NCBI GenBank assembly: GCA_017163975.1
Contig: JAFFSR010000237.1
Location: forward strand, 5,704,001 to 5,768,000
Direction of reading: 5' to 3'
DNA from: Anastatus disparis
Lineage: Eukaryota > Arthropoda > Insecta > Hymenoptera > Eupelmidae
Length of the DNA stretch: 64,000 bases
Positions 35,481 to 48,308 of the stretch are shown here, piece by piece. The position numbers and the translations under genes were made by a program. Position 1 is the first letter of the stretch; each line of letters starts with the position of its first letter. The notes under the pieces are model-generated. The model did no database searches, was not told where the DNA came from, and saw nothing but the letters and a program-made list of their open reading frames with translations.

Positions 35481-38400
35481 GTAAGCTCTTGAGATTTCAG
35501 TTTTGTGTGGAATAGTGTAAAATTCAGCTGTGTAATGCTAAGTGAGATTTTTTTTCTAATTTTCTAGGGAATAATAAAAAATATTTTAATTAAAAAAATT
35601 TTTTCCCTTTTTAATAACCATAAGCTTTTATATGATTTAACATAATTTTTTTCCATTTAAAAAGTCTGTTTTCTAACTACGTAAATATATTGATATTACT
35701 TTTAATAAGGTGAAATTATATTTTAGCAAGATAAAAAAAAAACATTACATATCCCCTGATAAGCCCATCACCAACATACTTATAAATAGAAAAAAAAGCA
35801 AAATTGTTCAGGTCAACCTTATCAATATTATTGATTTCCAAACTGACAGATGAGAAATTGAGTAGTAAACTGTTTAAAGTAGAATAGAACAAGTCTTTTA
35901 CGTGTAAAGTGCAATACTTTTCTTAAGGATACTCAATTCATGTCTATCTTCAAAAACAAAACATATCCGTTATAAAAAATTAAGATTAATGAGCTCGCAG
36001 TAAGAACGATTAATTTAACAATTAAATTATATTTTTTTCTATTCTTATAAGGTACACAACAATTAAACTTTTTCTCCTCTTCAAACATTTCTAAATAAAA
36101 TAAATCTGAAATCGAAAAAAACATGTACAAATGAAATCAAGAAACTTGAGTGAAAAAAATAATTAATTTCGCAAAACTTTAGGCGCGCCATCATACTTTT
36201 TTTCATATAATAATTGTAATGTCTCGGAAGTTGGGTATACGTTAATTCAATCAAAAATGAATAATTCAAGGAGTTTCATAAAAATGCAAAAACTTCTAAT
36301 GAATAAAGTTTTTTATGAATTTAAAACGGGCATTTGCAATATTAATCGTCAAGAGTTTTCCTTTATCTGATAATTGAATAATTATTATTTTCTATTTTCC
36401 TTCAAGGATATATTTTCATATTATTGATTTAATTATTCCGTTATTTCTATTTTAACTTTTCTTTCTTTATAACCGATCAACGGATTGATATTTATTTTCA
36501 CGCGGAGACTGTTCTTCGGCAAAAATTAATTTTTAATGCCTTGGTTTTTATAAATATTGTAAAAAGTATATAACAAGTTAGTTTGTATTTTCTACGGTCG
36601 GCTAACTTTGAAAGTTTAAAAACTCATAAAGTGATACTGATAAAATATAAACTCACGTATTGATTAAACTGTTTCGCACAATGTCGCAGTAGCTTATCTA
36701 AAAAATTCAATTGAATGAAGGATCGATTTTATATTTTCCCATAAAACTTTCCATGAGACATTCTCTCCCTCTTTCTTTTTTATTCATAACCCAAAAAATT
36801 TCTCTAAATTTCAAACTCAACTGAAAAGTAACGAGTCATTTCTACGAGTATAACGTATACACACCTAGACGTCAAGAAAATATGTCATATACATACGGTA
36901 TTTATGTATACGCTATACATACACGTCAAAAACGAAACTTATCGGTATGACACTAGCATGAAGCTCTGCAACTATCGAATTCGCGACGCGTATCGAGTGC
37001 ACCTACACACAGACATGCTTTTGCAATCGCTCGTATGAACCAAAATCATACTATTCTATTTCTCTCTTTCTCTCGTATTCTCTATCTCTATGACTATGTG
37101 TTATGCACAATGGAAATGCTTTGAAGATATACAATGGATATTGAAAGCTTACTTTTGCAAAAGAGATATTTGATATTTAAAGAGTATATTGATGATAATC
37201 GATAATGTATCTGTAACGTATGTGCGTTTGAATATATTTAGAAGTGTCATGCTTCTCTCTTTCTTTTCTTTTGTATACAAGTTTATAAAATTACATTCGC
37301 GTGTGTCTATCTGATTTTATACGCGAGATTTGGTGTGCGATGATATGTGTTGCGTGAGACACGCAGATGAGAAAAAGAGAAGCAAGAGGAATGGATTATT
37401 ATTTCAAAGCTAGGAGAAAGTGGAAATGAATTAAGTCACTGATTGGGTGATTTTCATATGGATTTCTTTTCTTGTTTCTTTTATTTCCACGTGTCTAAAT
37501 GTTAAAAATTTAGTGTGATTTGATAATCGTTTGTTACTAATGGAGCGTGAGAGTTTCATATTCGTGAATCTTTTTGATGATATAATTTTAGAGATAAGTT
37601 TTATTTCTAGATCTCTAATGATAAAGAAACAAGTGTCGTGTGAAATTGATAAAATTTAGTTTCAAAATTTAAGCTTTTGATAAAAGCTGAAATTTTTTCT
37701 ATATTGTTAATATCTAGAGCTTCTAATCTAGTAGTTCTAGAAACTTTTTGGTTGATTTTCAAAAAATTTTTAAATAAATTATATGAATTTATATTTAAAA
37801 TTTCTTTAAAAAATTACCGCTAGCCAATATAAGAATGAGATATTAACAAAATATCAATTTGAAAAGAATTATAAATTAATTAAAAATTTTTCCAGTAAGC
37901 ATATATATGGATTAAGCAAATATGCTAAATACTTACCCACATTCTTAAAACAGCGTAAATCCATTGTTTCTGTAGAACTTTTCTTATATGCCATAATAAT
38001 ATACGCAATACTACCCCCGATAATGCCACTCATGCTTTTAATATATATAAAACTACATGTGCGCCTTATATCTCCTGAAAACAGTTAACGTATAAAGCAA
38101 AGTGTTGTATTTGAAAGCAGCGAAAAGGGGAGGCTAGGTGAGGGGCTGGTTAAAATCCAGCTTGAGTCGTGACATTGTTTTCAACTGTTATGAATTTTCT
38201 TCTCTCTCGGTCTCTCGCAGCGTTACAGAAAATGTACGGGGAGGTTAGGAAAAGGGATTTGCTGATGTGGAAACAATTCAAAGACACTTGATTTATGTAT
38301 TTCGAACAACAACTCTGTTGCTTTTCAAAGTGAGAAACCTGGAAAATTTGTTACTTTTACAAATACCACTGGGCAATTTTAGTATTTAAGCTTTTGTTAT

Positions 38401-40197
38401 CTATATACATACAGATATAATTGTTACAAGGCTTAATGCAGAAAAGCTTAAACGTAACTTTGTCGATTAATTTTATTTATATTTTCTTTTTTCATTTTGG
38501 AATATGTTGTTCCCGATTGTTGTTGGATAATTCAAACTTGTACTTCAACATTGATATGAGGATTTGTCTTACTGCTGTAGATAAATGATATAATGAATTG
38601 TAAACTCTGAGGATGTTGATTTTTATTTTATAACATTGTGCTGTGCTGCATTTTCGAAAACTTGATTTTGATTTTGGTAGTCTTTTTTAATTGGAATAAT
38701 AATATGGAGAACGTTGAAAGATTTTAGAGTTTGTAAATTATTATACAAGATTAATATCATTCTTAATAAGCATTTTGTTTTTCTTTCTAATAAATAATCT
38801 TTTGTTATTTTCAGAGTTTAAAATTAAAAATTACAATTCTTAATCAAAGTAGAAAGAGCATTCAGCATCAACGTTTACCTTTCGAATTATGAAAATCGAA
38901 GCACTGCGATATAATTAATAGGAAAGGTACGTTCTCTAAACGTTATTTCCTCAAAACTTATTTACCCAACGAAATTTAATATAAAATGAAAAGTACATAC
39001 TCATTTACCAGTCTTTATCTTTATACATAAATATTCTATTCCTTACTTTCCAATTCCTCCCATAATTAATTATCATAGTCTCTTTGTTGTATTCATTACT
39101 TTTTTTCTTATCCTTTAGCGCGCTTTCTTTGTTGGTACAAGAAAAAGGAGGAAAAGGAGGAAGTCTTATTGTGTCTCTACTCTCGAGTAGTTTCGTTTTG
39201 GAGACACGCTAATTATTTTCCGTCCGGATGGTCCTTTTAGCGAAATTCACAAATGGATGCCACCAAAGTTTCGTTTATCTCCCTTATATACCTTCTTCTT
39301 TTTTTTTGTCTGTACGCTTTTGACTGGTACTTTTTCTTTGGCATTTATTTATTTTTTTTTTTCTTTTCAGAGTAGCCCGAAGCTGTTTTCGTACACGTTT
39401 CTTCTTCTTCTTTGGTAAACTACCGTCTACATAGTTGAATTATTTTGCTTATGCGTTGTGTTAGAAGAAAGTATCCTTTCTTGATTTTTTTTTCTTCTTT
39501 CTTTTTTCGTTCGAAAGGTAGGAGTGAGAAAGATCTTTGGGATTCCTTGAGAGCATAATTTTAAAGACCAAGAATGTCTTTCTTAAATTCTTATAAGAGA
39601 CGGTTGTGAATATCGTGTGGCTTCTTCTTCTTTCTTATATAAAGAAAGCAGAGTCAACGATTTCTTTCTTACTTTTTTTTTGTGCTATCTTGCTTGGCAC
39701 GCAGAAGCACAGCCACTTTTTCGACTTGAACGCTGTAACGGGTATTTAATTGGAATTTCATGAATGGCAAATTGAATCAGGATTTATGTTTTTCAAATTT
39801 ACGCGCAGGTATAATGCTCAATTGAAAACGATCCCCGCTTTTTATTATTCAATGGGATATTTTTTTTTTTTATAAATCTGTTATTTACAAGCTTTGAATG
39901 ATGAAAATAATATTATTAAATCGTTATTTGCATAATGGACGGGTATTCGCGGGTATTCGCAAGCGATTATTTGCATTGATGTAATACTTTCAATAAAATC
40001 TTCGGTAAATATTGGTTTATGGAAAATTTACAATTTATATTGTACTTTATGAAAAATTAAAAAAGCTTGTTTTTCAATATTGAATTCTTGTGACAATTGA
40101 TTTTCATGTTCCGTTATACATGTGATATTTTTGTAATTAAAATTTTGTTCAATAATCAAGATTAAAAAGTTAATAAATATATTAGACTAAAAGACCG
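35481..40197. other. AT-rich stretch with complex islands
   Basis: No gene is called. Blocks at about 36740-37480, 38080-38300 and 39100-39740 are more complex. At 38198-38220 a polypyrimidine tract ends in CAG, followed by 22 codons open to a TGA in one phase; this could be a terminal exon but has no recognisable match. A 10-bp unit GGGTATTCGC is doubled at about 39940-39960. Confidence 0.5.
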
Positions 40198-40398
40198 AGC
40201 TCTCAGTGTCTCAGTCGGTAGAGCGATGGATTCGTAATCTCGAGGTCCCGAGTTCGAATCCCCGTCTCGGCGGCCGATTGATACAAGCACCACTGTATAT
40301 TACACGTGCTTTGTTCACAAACACACTGATGACTTTCGTCGCTAATTAGCATCGCAATGATAGCATAAATACAGCGACGTTAAATAAAAAAAAAAAAA
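40198..40398 (+). mobile_element. tRNA-derived SINE, copy 4
   Basis: A well-preserved member. It has an A-box region GTGTCTCAGTCGGTAGAGC, anticodon-loop position TTCGTAA, B box AGTTCGAATCC, the junction CGGCGGCCGATTGATACAAG, the mid-body hairpin AGCAC...GTGCT, the 3' hairpin CGTCGCT...AGCGACG, then TTAAATAAAAAAAAAAAAG. No clear target duplication is visible. With copies 5 and 7 it is close to what I take as the family consensus. Confidence 0.88.
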
Positions 40399-41728
40399 GA
40401 TATTTGATGGAAAATCCATATTACTATACATTTTTACAAAATTCATGAAGAAATTAATCTCTGAAGACTAAATAAAGAAGTGAAGTAAATGATTTTTTTT
40501 AATATTAAGATTTGAAAATCTAATGAAATAAATCTTAGAAAACTATAAGTTGTTCTATTTGCTTTAAACTATGTAATCTTTGGTAAATCAGGATTTTAAG
40601 TTTATTGTGCTGAAATTCAGTATTACTATCTTTCTTATTAGATACCTTTTTTTCATCATCTGAATTAATTTATCAACTATCGTACTAGAAGAATTTTTCT
40701 TAATATTAAAGAATATTGGACATTTGATAAAACTTTTAATATGTTTGATGCTGAAGATGTAAAAATGGTTGGAAATAGGTGTATTATTAACTCGATTGGC
40801 TTTATATAGTTTGATATTCCATTGACATGTCTTATAAGGCAAATTTAATAGATTGATTGCTGTTCAACTTTTTTTCTTCTATCATACCTTTATAATATTA
40901 ATTCGAAACTCGGAAATATATATTATTTTTTTCATTGTCTTGTAGGTCCGTTAGGTCCTCTTAGTTACTTTTTTATTTATATATTTATTTAAATATTCAA
41001 AAGAAATCCTAATATAATAAATGCATAAATTAGCATAAATTATCTAGAGCTACGTATTATTATTTTTTTTTATAATCTATGAAGACATTAAATACCTTTT
41101 ATCAAAAGTTATAATTAATTAATTTCTGTAATACTATTTTATTTCACAAAATATTTTAACATGTTAGTATACTTTTCCAAAACAAACGATTAATTAAAAT
41201 TTCACAAAATAAAATGATGACATTATTTTTTTAATTAACAAAAATTTCCCGATACATTAGTCCATTGTACAATCGAATGTACCAAAGCATCATTGTCATT
41301 ATTATAACAATCGATCTATTCTATATATGAACGTATGCTTATACATTTACAGTAAATACCATATATTCCCCCTACTGGGAATACCAATGAAAAGACACTT
41401 GCTAAATTGAATTTAGCAGAATATAGTCCCTTTCTCCTATTTCTCTTACTCCACTATATATTATTTGTGAACATACGCATATTGGACCTTTTGCGGGATA
41501 CCACCTATCGGCTGTACTATATTAAAGCATGCTGTGTGTGTACAATTCTGATAATGTATTTTTGGATACGTAACAAGAAAAATACAAAATTTATTTCTGG
41601 ATTTCTTAAAGTATTGAAGAAAAATAATATTTGATATGCCAGAATCGAATTTTGTGTTATTTTTAAAAATTTTGTTTTTGGTTTAAATGGTTTCAGTAAT
41701 TCAATGCACAATATAAGCTGTACTTGAG
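40399..41728. other. AT-rich spacer, nothing recognised
   Basis: Sequence between two same-strand SINEs, AT-rich, with only short unsupported frames. Confidence 0.6.
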
Positions 41729-41936
41729 AGCTCTTCAGTGGCTCAGTCGGTAGAGCGATGGATTCGTAATCTCCAGGACTCGAGTTCGAATCCCGCTCTC
41801 GGCGGCCGATTGTTACAAGCTTCACTGTATACTATAAATATGCTTTGTTCACAAACACACTGAAACTATCTCCGTCGCTAATTAGCATCGTAATGATAGC
41901 GTAAATACAGCGGCGGTAAAAAAAAATTAAAAAAAA
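41729..41936 (+). mobile_element. tRNA-derived SINE, copy 5
   Basis: Full-length member with A box TGGCTCAGTCGG, loop position TTCGTAA, B box AGTTCGAATCC, 3' hairpin arms CGTCGCT and AGCGGCG (one G-T pair), then an A-rich tail. A weak, diverged duplication is possible: TGTACTTGAG before and TGTACATGAA after (8 of 10). An antisense frame through it reads like the tRNA-SINE peptides common among spurious insect protein predictions. Confidence 0.87.
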
Positions 41937-44689
41937 CTTTGTACATGAATTACTAATTTATTTTCTTTTTTGGAAATAGGGTATCATCAACTAACTTTAT
42001 GCTTTAGCCACGAAGATAGGGAAAGCCAATGCTGATCAAAAGTAGCCTGATAATATATAGCTTTTTAGGATATGATCGAACATTATGAAAATTCATTAAA
42101 TATATTTTAACTTATTATAAATATTATAAAATTTATATCGATTATAATTTAGACTTCATACGTTAAAAAGTGTGATAAACGATTCCAGAGCAGTTTCACG
42201 GCTGAGGAAAATGAGGAAAAATGCACAGCAGATGCGGTTGGTTGATCAGTGCAAGCTCCTTAAGTTCAAATATTTTTCCTACCCATTCGCAAAGAACGTA
42301 AAGGTTTTGTGGCTAAGACCAGAAACCCTCTAATGAGTTCCGCATACAGAGAGGTCTGCATTACTCTTTGTCACGATGATGGAGTGGATTTTTTTAAACT
42401 CCATGGATGAAACAAAAAATAATATACATTATGTATTAAGAATTTCATTCTAGTTCAGAAAACAGAAAATTTTTTTAACGGATTTTGAAAGTTAATCGCA
42501 TATTTTTTATTTATTTGAAGCACACTGTACAAACTGCTATTGCACGCGTTGCTCGAGACCAAATGTATTTTAGTCAAAACTACTTCTTTCGTGACGTTGA
42601 TCTTTTCTTCAAGTTGAACGATTTTTACAAAAATTTTTGTTTGTACCATTTAAAGGTAACACGTATACTGAATTTGTATTAAAATTTTAAGTTTTCTATT
42701 TTTTTTTAAATAAAAAATCACTCAAAATCCTCATTTTTAGAAAGTTTGTTTAAGCAACTTCCATTTTGTGTCCAATACGTTGTTCAAGAAAGTATATGCT
42801 ATTTTTACTCAATTTATTAAAATAACTTTATATTCACCATTTAAATACCGGTAGATATATGTGTACAAGTGCTGGAATAGGTTTAGCTAGAATGAACCCT
42901 TAAGAGCATGACGAAGCTGTCCGCCTTCTAATAATATTTCCAATCTTAACTTATGAATAAACGATGCGTTTAATCGAGTTTCTTTGCTACAAAGAAAAAA
43001 TTTGTAAGATTAAACTCTAATGCGGACAACTCAAGAAATCCACCAAAATATAATACATACAAAGTTATAATAAAAACTTTCAATATGTCGTATTTTAAGG
43101 TTAGGTTTGTCGAGTTTGATATCCAATTTCCAATCAAAACTCATAAAAAAATAACAAGTCCAAATGATTTTTTATTTTAACAAAAATTATTGTATAAATA
43201 TAGCTTTAGTGCGGACAAGTCATTATATTTGTTTAATTTAAGAATTTAAAAAGATATTGATAAAATAAAAAAAGCAAAACTTGATTGCTGCAGCTCCGAC
43301 ATGCCGTTAAGAAAGTTCAAGAGAGTATTAATAAGCGTAATGTTGCAACTGAATGATATTATTATATATCTCTCTTAGCATTTTAGCTATTTCGGTATCA
43401 ATTAGTTTCAGATTATCAATAGATTTACATAAGCATTACAATTTCCATGAATTCCATTTTAGATATTTGTAAAGCCTACTCAAAGATTCGTTAATAATTA
43501 CAATAATTAGAAAATATAACGATGAGAGCGTGTTTCATAGTGATAATTTTCTCTTAATAATTTGCAGTCTGATATATTCGACTTATCTTTGGACACCGTT
43601 TTCCCCATGGCCGTAAATACAATTCGAACAATGAGATACCCTTATAAACCACTTCACATTCACAAGCTTTAAGTTTGTGTATTTTGCTTTGTTTCCAGAT
43701 GTTATATATATAAATTCAACGTTAGAGAGCTGAATATATTCTAGAAGATGTACGCTAAGTAATTGATTATTATTCGAGAGCGTTCGTCAAGTTGGAATGT
43801 GAAATTTATAAATTTAAAATTAGAAATTCATTTAATAATATATTATTACAGATGAAATTTTTAATAAAATATTAACAAGATCAGAAATCTGGAATTTTGA
43901 ATTTCGTATCAATTTGAAATATTGAAAGATGTATTTTAGATATTGTAAATAAAATATTCGGATATTGTTTAATAATTAATATTTCGAAAAATATTGAGAC
44001 TTCTGAAATAAATCATATCTTGAACACCTTCAATATGTAACTACGTTTCACCACCAAGATATTAAAAAATTAAAATTTTCGTCTTTACAACTGATGTCTT
44101 ACCAATATCTAAGTATTTTAATCCGTACCTTGGATTTTCATCACTAATTCTATAAAATCATCGATATATTAAATTGTCACGTTCAATTTATAAATAACTA
44201 GATGTCTATAATTTTAATGACTATACATCCAAGTATTAATTATTCGAAATAATTTTAAAGAAAGTTGTTTCAAAGTAAATGAAACCTCTCGTATTTCCTT
44301 TGTAATGAGGGTAAATAAGTTCTGGTTAGTGAGCAAGTGTCATGTCGTCTAAGTCCGTCGGCCTTGAGAGACAGATCTGCGGTCTTCAGTACAAGTTTCT
44401 ATTTAGAACTTCCTAAACTTAGGTGAGTCCAAGCACTGGATAGAGAGAGAGCAAGAGAGAAGAGAGCTCGATTAATACGGCCGCGAAGTCGTTGCGGCAA
44501 GGGGATTCTACCCACCATCATGACTTTCTAACTAACGGCTATGCAAACTCAGTTTTAAGAGGAAAATTTTATTTCTAATTCAATTATTAATTTTTATTTA
44601 GAGTAGAAAAAATACAATATTTAAATAAATATTTCAAGTATTTTGTATGTAAAATTTACGATACAGAATTTAGTATAGTTTAAACTAAG
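41937..44689. other. AT-rich stretch with complex islands
   Basis: No gene is called. About 42170-42400 and 44290-44540 are more complex. The latter contains a strong splice-donor-like CTTAGGTGAGT near 44418-44428, so an untranslated exon is conceivable, but no acceptor or protein match is evident. About 43085-43200 loosely matches 12150-12270. Confidence 0.5.
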
Positions 44690-45080
44690 CTTAAGAGGAG
44701 GTCACATATCTCTGTCCTTTTCTAATCAAAGAAATGATTTTTTCACAAAAACTAATAACTTTCTCAAAAAATGAAGAGAAAGCCGCATCTTGTATCAAAA
44801 AAAGCAATATTTTCTTTGATAAGAAAAAATTAATTTCATTGCTTCGTTTTCAAGAAAACCTTGAAAAACTAAATTGTCCACCCTAACCTCTATGATTTAA
44901 GTTTTTCAAGGTTTTCTTGAAAACGAAGCAATAGAATTAATTCTTTCTTATCAAAGAAAATATTGCTTTTTTTATTACGAGATGCGGCTCTCTCTTCATT
45001 TTTTGCTAAAGTTATTAGTTTCTGTAAAAAACTCAATTCTTTGATTAGAAAAGGACAGAGATACGTGACCTCCTCTTAAG
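44690..45080. mobile_element. 391-bp foldback element with two 181-bp inverted arms
   Basis: The left arm (44690-44870) and right arm (44900-45080) are inverted copies of exactly 181 nt each around a 29-nt spacer. Aligned by hand they differ at about 14 positions, near 92% identity, with no gaps. The outer ends read CTTAAGAGGAGGTCAC. No ORF is present. This is the form of a foldback/MITE-type DNA transposon or a hairpin from an inverted duplication. Read through by transcription, it would fold into a long double-stranded RNA, a possible Dicer substrate. I could not identify a target duplication or a second copy in the window. Confidence 0.85.
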
Positions 45081-45615
45081 TATGATCGAAACTTTGCATA
45101 GATTGTAAATGAGATATAAGCACAATGTTTAAGGACTTTTCAAGTAGATTAAAGCTTATGAAATCAAGATTAAAAGTTAAATAAAATTTTTGATGTTCAT
45201 AATAATAATTCGTAATAATATTTGATTAAACATTGAAAGTTTTTAAAAATAATTATTTTTATTTTCAATTTCTGTTTTTATTTAGTTTTAATATGGTTCA
45301 TGAGCCCAAGTTGTAAAACTTGTAATAAACTACTTTTATTTCATCAACGGATCCACTATAAAAAATTTTTGATATTATGACAGAAAAATTTATATAGATT
45401 TCAGTTTTGAAAATATATTTCTGAAATTTTACCATGACATTTTAAAAGAAATGAAATTATTCAATTAAATCATGAATTAAAACAACAACCGAATCCCTCT
45501 ACAACTTAATCTTCCTATACTGTAGTTTACATTACAAAAAAAAAGATAAACCTTCAATAAATAGTCTGTCCATTTAGAAAACAACGCACATGCTGACAGA
45601 GCAGTAGCCATCTGT

Positions 45616-45945
45616 ATGTGTGGTAGAAAACAGACATTCCTTGAATTCATTAAATGCAAAAGGCGCGCTCTCGCGCGTTTCATCTTATTCGTTTCTATGG
45701 GTGGGTATGCAGATGATATATATTTGAAATGCCGGTACGCGCCAATTTCAAAAAGCCTATATTCTGAAAACCATTTTATATACTCCTCTATACGTATATA
45801 TATAGATGGTTCTAAGTCTAATAAAATGGTAATGTCGTATATACTGGTCGTACAATACAATACGATGGACGACGGGCACACGTGTGTTGCCTGCGCTAGC
45901 AATTTTTCGTTTGGCTTTTTAACGCAGCCTGCGTGGGAAAGATGA
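45616..45945 (+). pseudogene. possible LINE relic with RT- and RNase H-like motifs
   Basis: A 109-codon frame contains GYADDIYL (residues 30-37), which resembles the catalytic YADD motif of reverse transcriptases. Only about 25 residues later comes IYIDGSKSN (61-69), which resembles the start of the RNase H domain of many LINEs. In an intact LINE these are a few hundred residues apart, so if real this is a remnant with a large internal deletion. No other RT motif is visible upstream, and a minus-strand frame overlaps it (45477-45902). Chance remains quite possible. Confidence 0.25.
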
Positions 45946-48270
45946 ATGTGGAATCTATGGAGATGTTAGATAGAAGGGACAGTTAAACTAATGTTGGGTT
46001 GGAAAAATGATGTTTTAAAAAGGAAAAAAAATTTTAATAATGAATGAATATGTTATGTTTTATGATTAATAAAATAAAAGAATTTTTAATATTAGTTGCT
46101 TACATTTTTAGTTTGAATGTAGAATAAATTATTTACTGTTTTGTTACATTTTTGTTTTGTTATCCAAATTCACAATTTTACAATCACGTGAAAAATGATT
46201 AAGATTAAAAATACATATAACTTTTATTCAATTTTATTATTTTCATAACATTTTCACAACTAAATATTAAGTATTTTTAAAAATAGTATATTTATTAGAA
46301 TTCAATTTCCAAATTAATCTTACTTTTCATTTAGTAATATGTATACAATTTTTTTTTACAAATTTTCATTATTTTAAAAATATATCAATATTTTTTGTCT
46401 CATATACAATATTAAAATTCAATACAGAATATTTTGAAATTTAAAAAATATTATTAATAATCTCTAAATAAAAATCCGAAATAAAAGCTTACAAAATATA
46501 TGAGCAAAAAAGTTTTTCTTCGAACAGTAGTAAGCGCGCGCGCAAGCTTTGTAAAGTCTGGTATTCTACTATGCATGGATTATCCTGGATTTCTGGATGC
46601 AGCTGAAAAACAGACGTTACATGTTGTTTCACACTGTACCAAATATGTAAAATAATTTGATAAAATAAATGGCGCATATGTATTCTTAATTTTATGTATG
46701 AAACTTTATTTACTTTTACATATGTGGTGCATTCGATATGATAAAAAATAATAAGTTCAAAGTATTTATAAAAATAATCTAATATTATTATAATATTTTA
46801 TAAATATGTCTTATTTTTTGTCAGTATAAACATTTTACAATCTAAAATTACATCGCTTCTCAACTTGTCATCTCGTAAATTAGTCCGTATATTACAAAAT
46901 AAATGAACTTCAGTGCTTTAGATTACAGTCTTAGCATAAGATGCAAATTTATATTCCCAAAAGCTTATCTATTTCTTGTACCACAAACAAATCCGGTATC
47001 AAATAAATTCGTGATATTCTCAATTCGATATTTTCATCTAAAATTAAAAAAAAAAAAAAAAAAAACAAGCAAACAAAGAAATAAAAATAAAACCGATTGA
47101 ATTATACTAAAAAAATTTTCACAATATTTTAAGAGTCACGCTTTTACCAAACGCTTAAATCGAAAGGTTTACGGGTCTTTATGGAAAAGGTTTTGAGCTC
47201 CTTTGCACTAACGTGCATCTCTGGCTCTATGCACGCTGTTTTCGCACGATGCTTTTCCTAGATTTATTCTAAAGTAGTGAAAAGAGATCACTATTTACTG
47301 TATAAATTTGCATGGGTCCCCGTTGTGACACGCTATTGCTCGTGTGCGAGAATAAAAATAGCGCAGTTGGGATTGAAATCGTATTTGTTTCTTCTATTTG
47401 TTCACTAGTGCGAATAAGAGTCTAGGCGTGCTTAACATTTTATATATTTTTACTTGCGTACCTTTTGTATGTTAATGTTTTTTTTTATGACATTAAAGCA
47501 ATTGTAAAGACATAATAATTATAAATTTCAAGTTTCAAGAAAGAAGAAATGTTTTAATTTCTGAAGTAAAAAAGAGAAAATAGCTAGATTTTTGTTGATA
47601 AAAATAAAAAGAAGTCATAAGTGCTTCAGAATATATAGAAAATATTAAAAGGCCACAAAACAAATTTCTAATATGATGGGTAGTTCATTTATAAAAATTG
47701 ACGAAAAAAAGTATTTATCTGTGCAAAATCGACACTATTGCATGATAAAAAATCAGGTTAGGAGGAACATAAAAATTTCAGTAAATAAAGTTATTTTAAA
47801 AATTGGACTTTTCGATTGTCTATTCAAACAAATAATTTATTGAGATTAAAATAAAATTTTCAATATCTCACCTTAATTTTTTTTAAATGTCAATAAAAAT
47901 AAATCTTTCTCATTTAATTATGCACTAGAACAATTCTAAAAAAATCTCAAATTTATAAATAAATTATATAGAACGATACTTCTCGTTACCGAATTTCATC
48001 TGAGAGCAATTATTCCGAAATAGAATATAATAAAACCTTTATTCCTTTTTTTTTTAGATTTATTATTATGAAAAATTTCGGTTGAGAATTTTTTTTAATA
48101 AAGCTAAAGTATGAATGCCGCTGCTTCCCCGATATTCAATACAATAAAATGCTATCGATTAACCTCTTATAATATTAACCACGGATATTCGACTTGATTC
48201 CTTTCCTTTCTATGTCATGATTGAGCTCAAGAGAAAGACCATAGAGTAAAGTAAGGGCTAAAGCGATTCC

Positions 48271-48271
<1 letters not shown>

Positions 48272-48305
<34 letters not shown>
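48272..48305. repeat. (CT)n microsatellite
   Basis: An almost pure CT run of about 34 bp in a complex block rich in GA/CT tracts. Confidence 0.9.

Positions 48306-48308
<3 letters not shown>

Noticed and set aside
41517..41825. Antisense frame through SINE copy 5, with similar ones at 54388-54573 and 59780-60031
   Set aside because: They translate the tRNA-like head of the SINE (for example ESIALPTEPL). Such peptides are common false predictions in insects.
42660..42675. ACGTATACTGAAT, the first 13 bases of insect miR-iab-4-5p
   Set aside because: The match stops there and no complementary arm is nearby to form a hairpin. Other insect microRNAs I know by heart were also not found.
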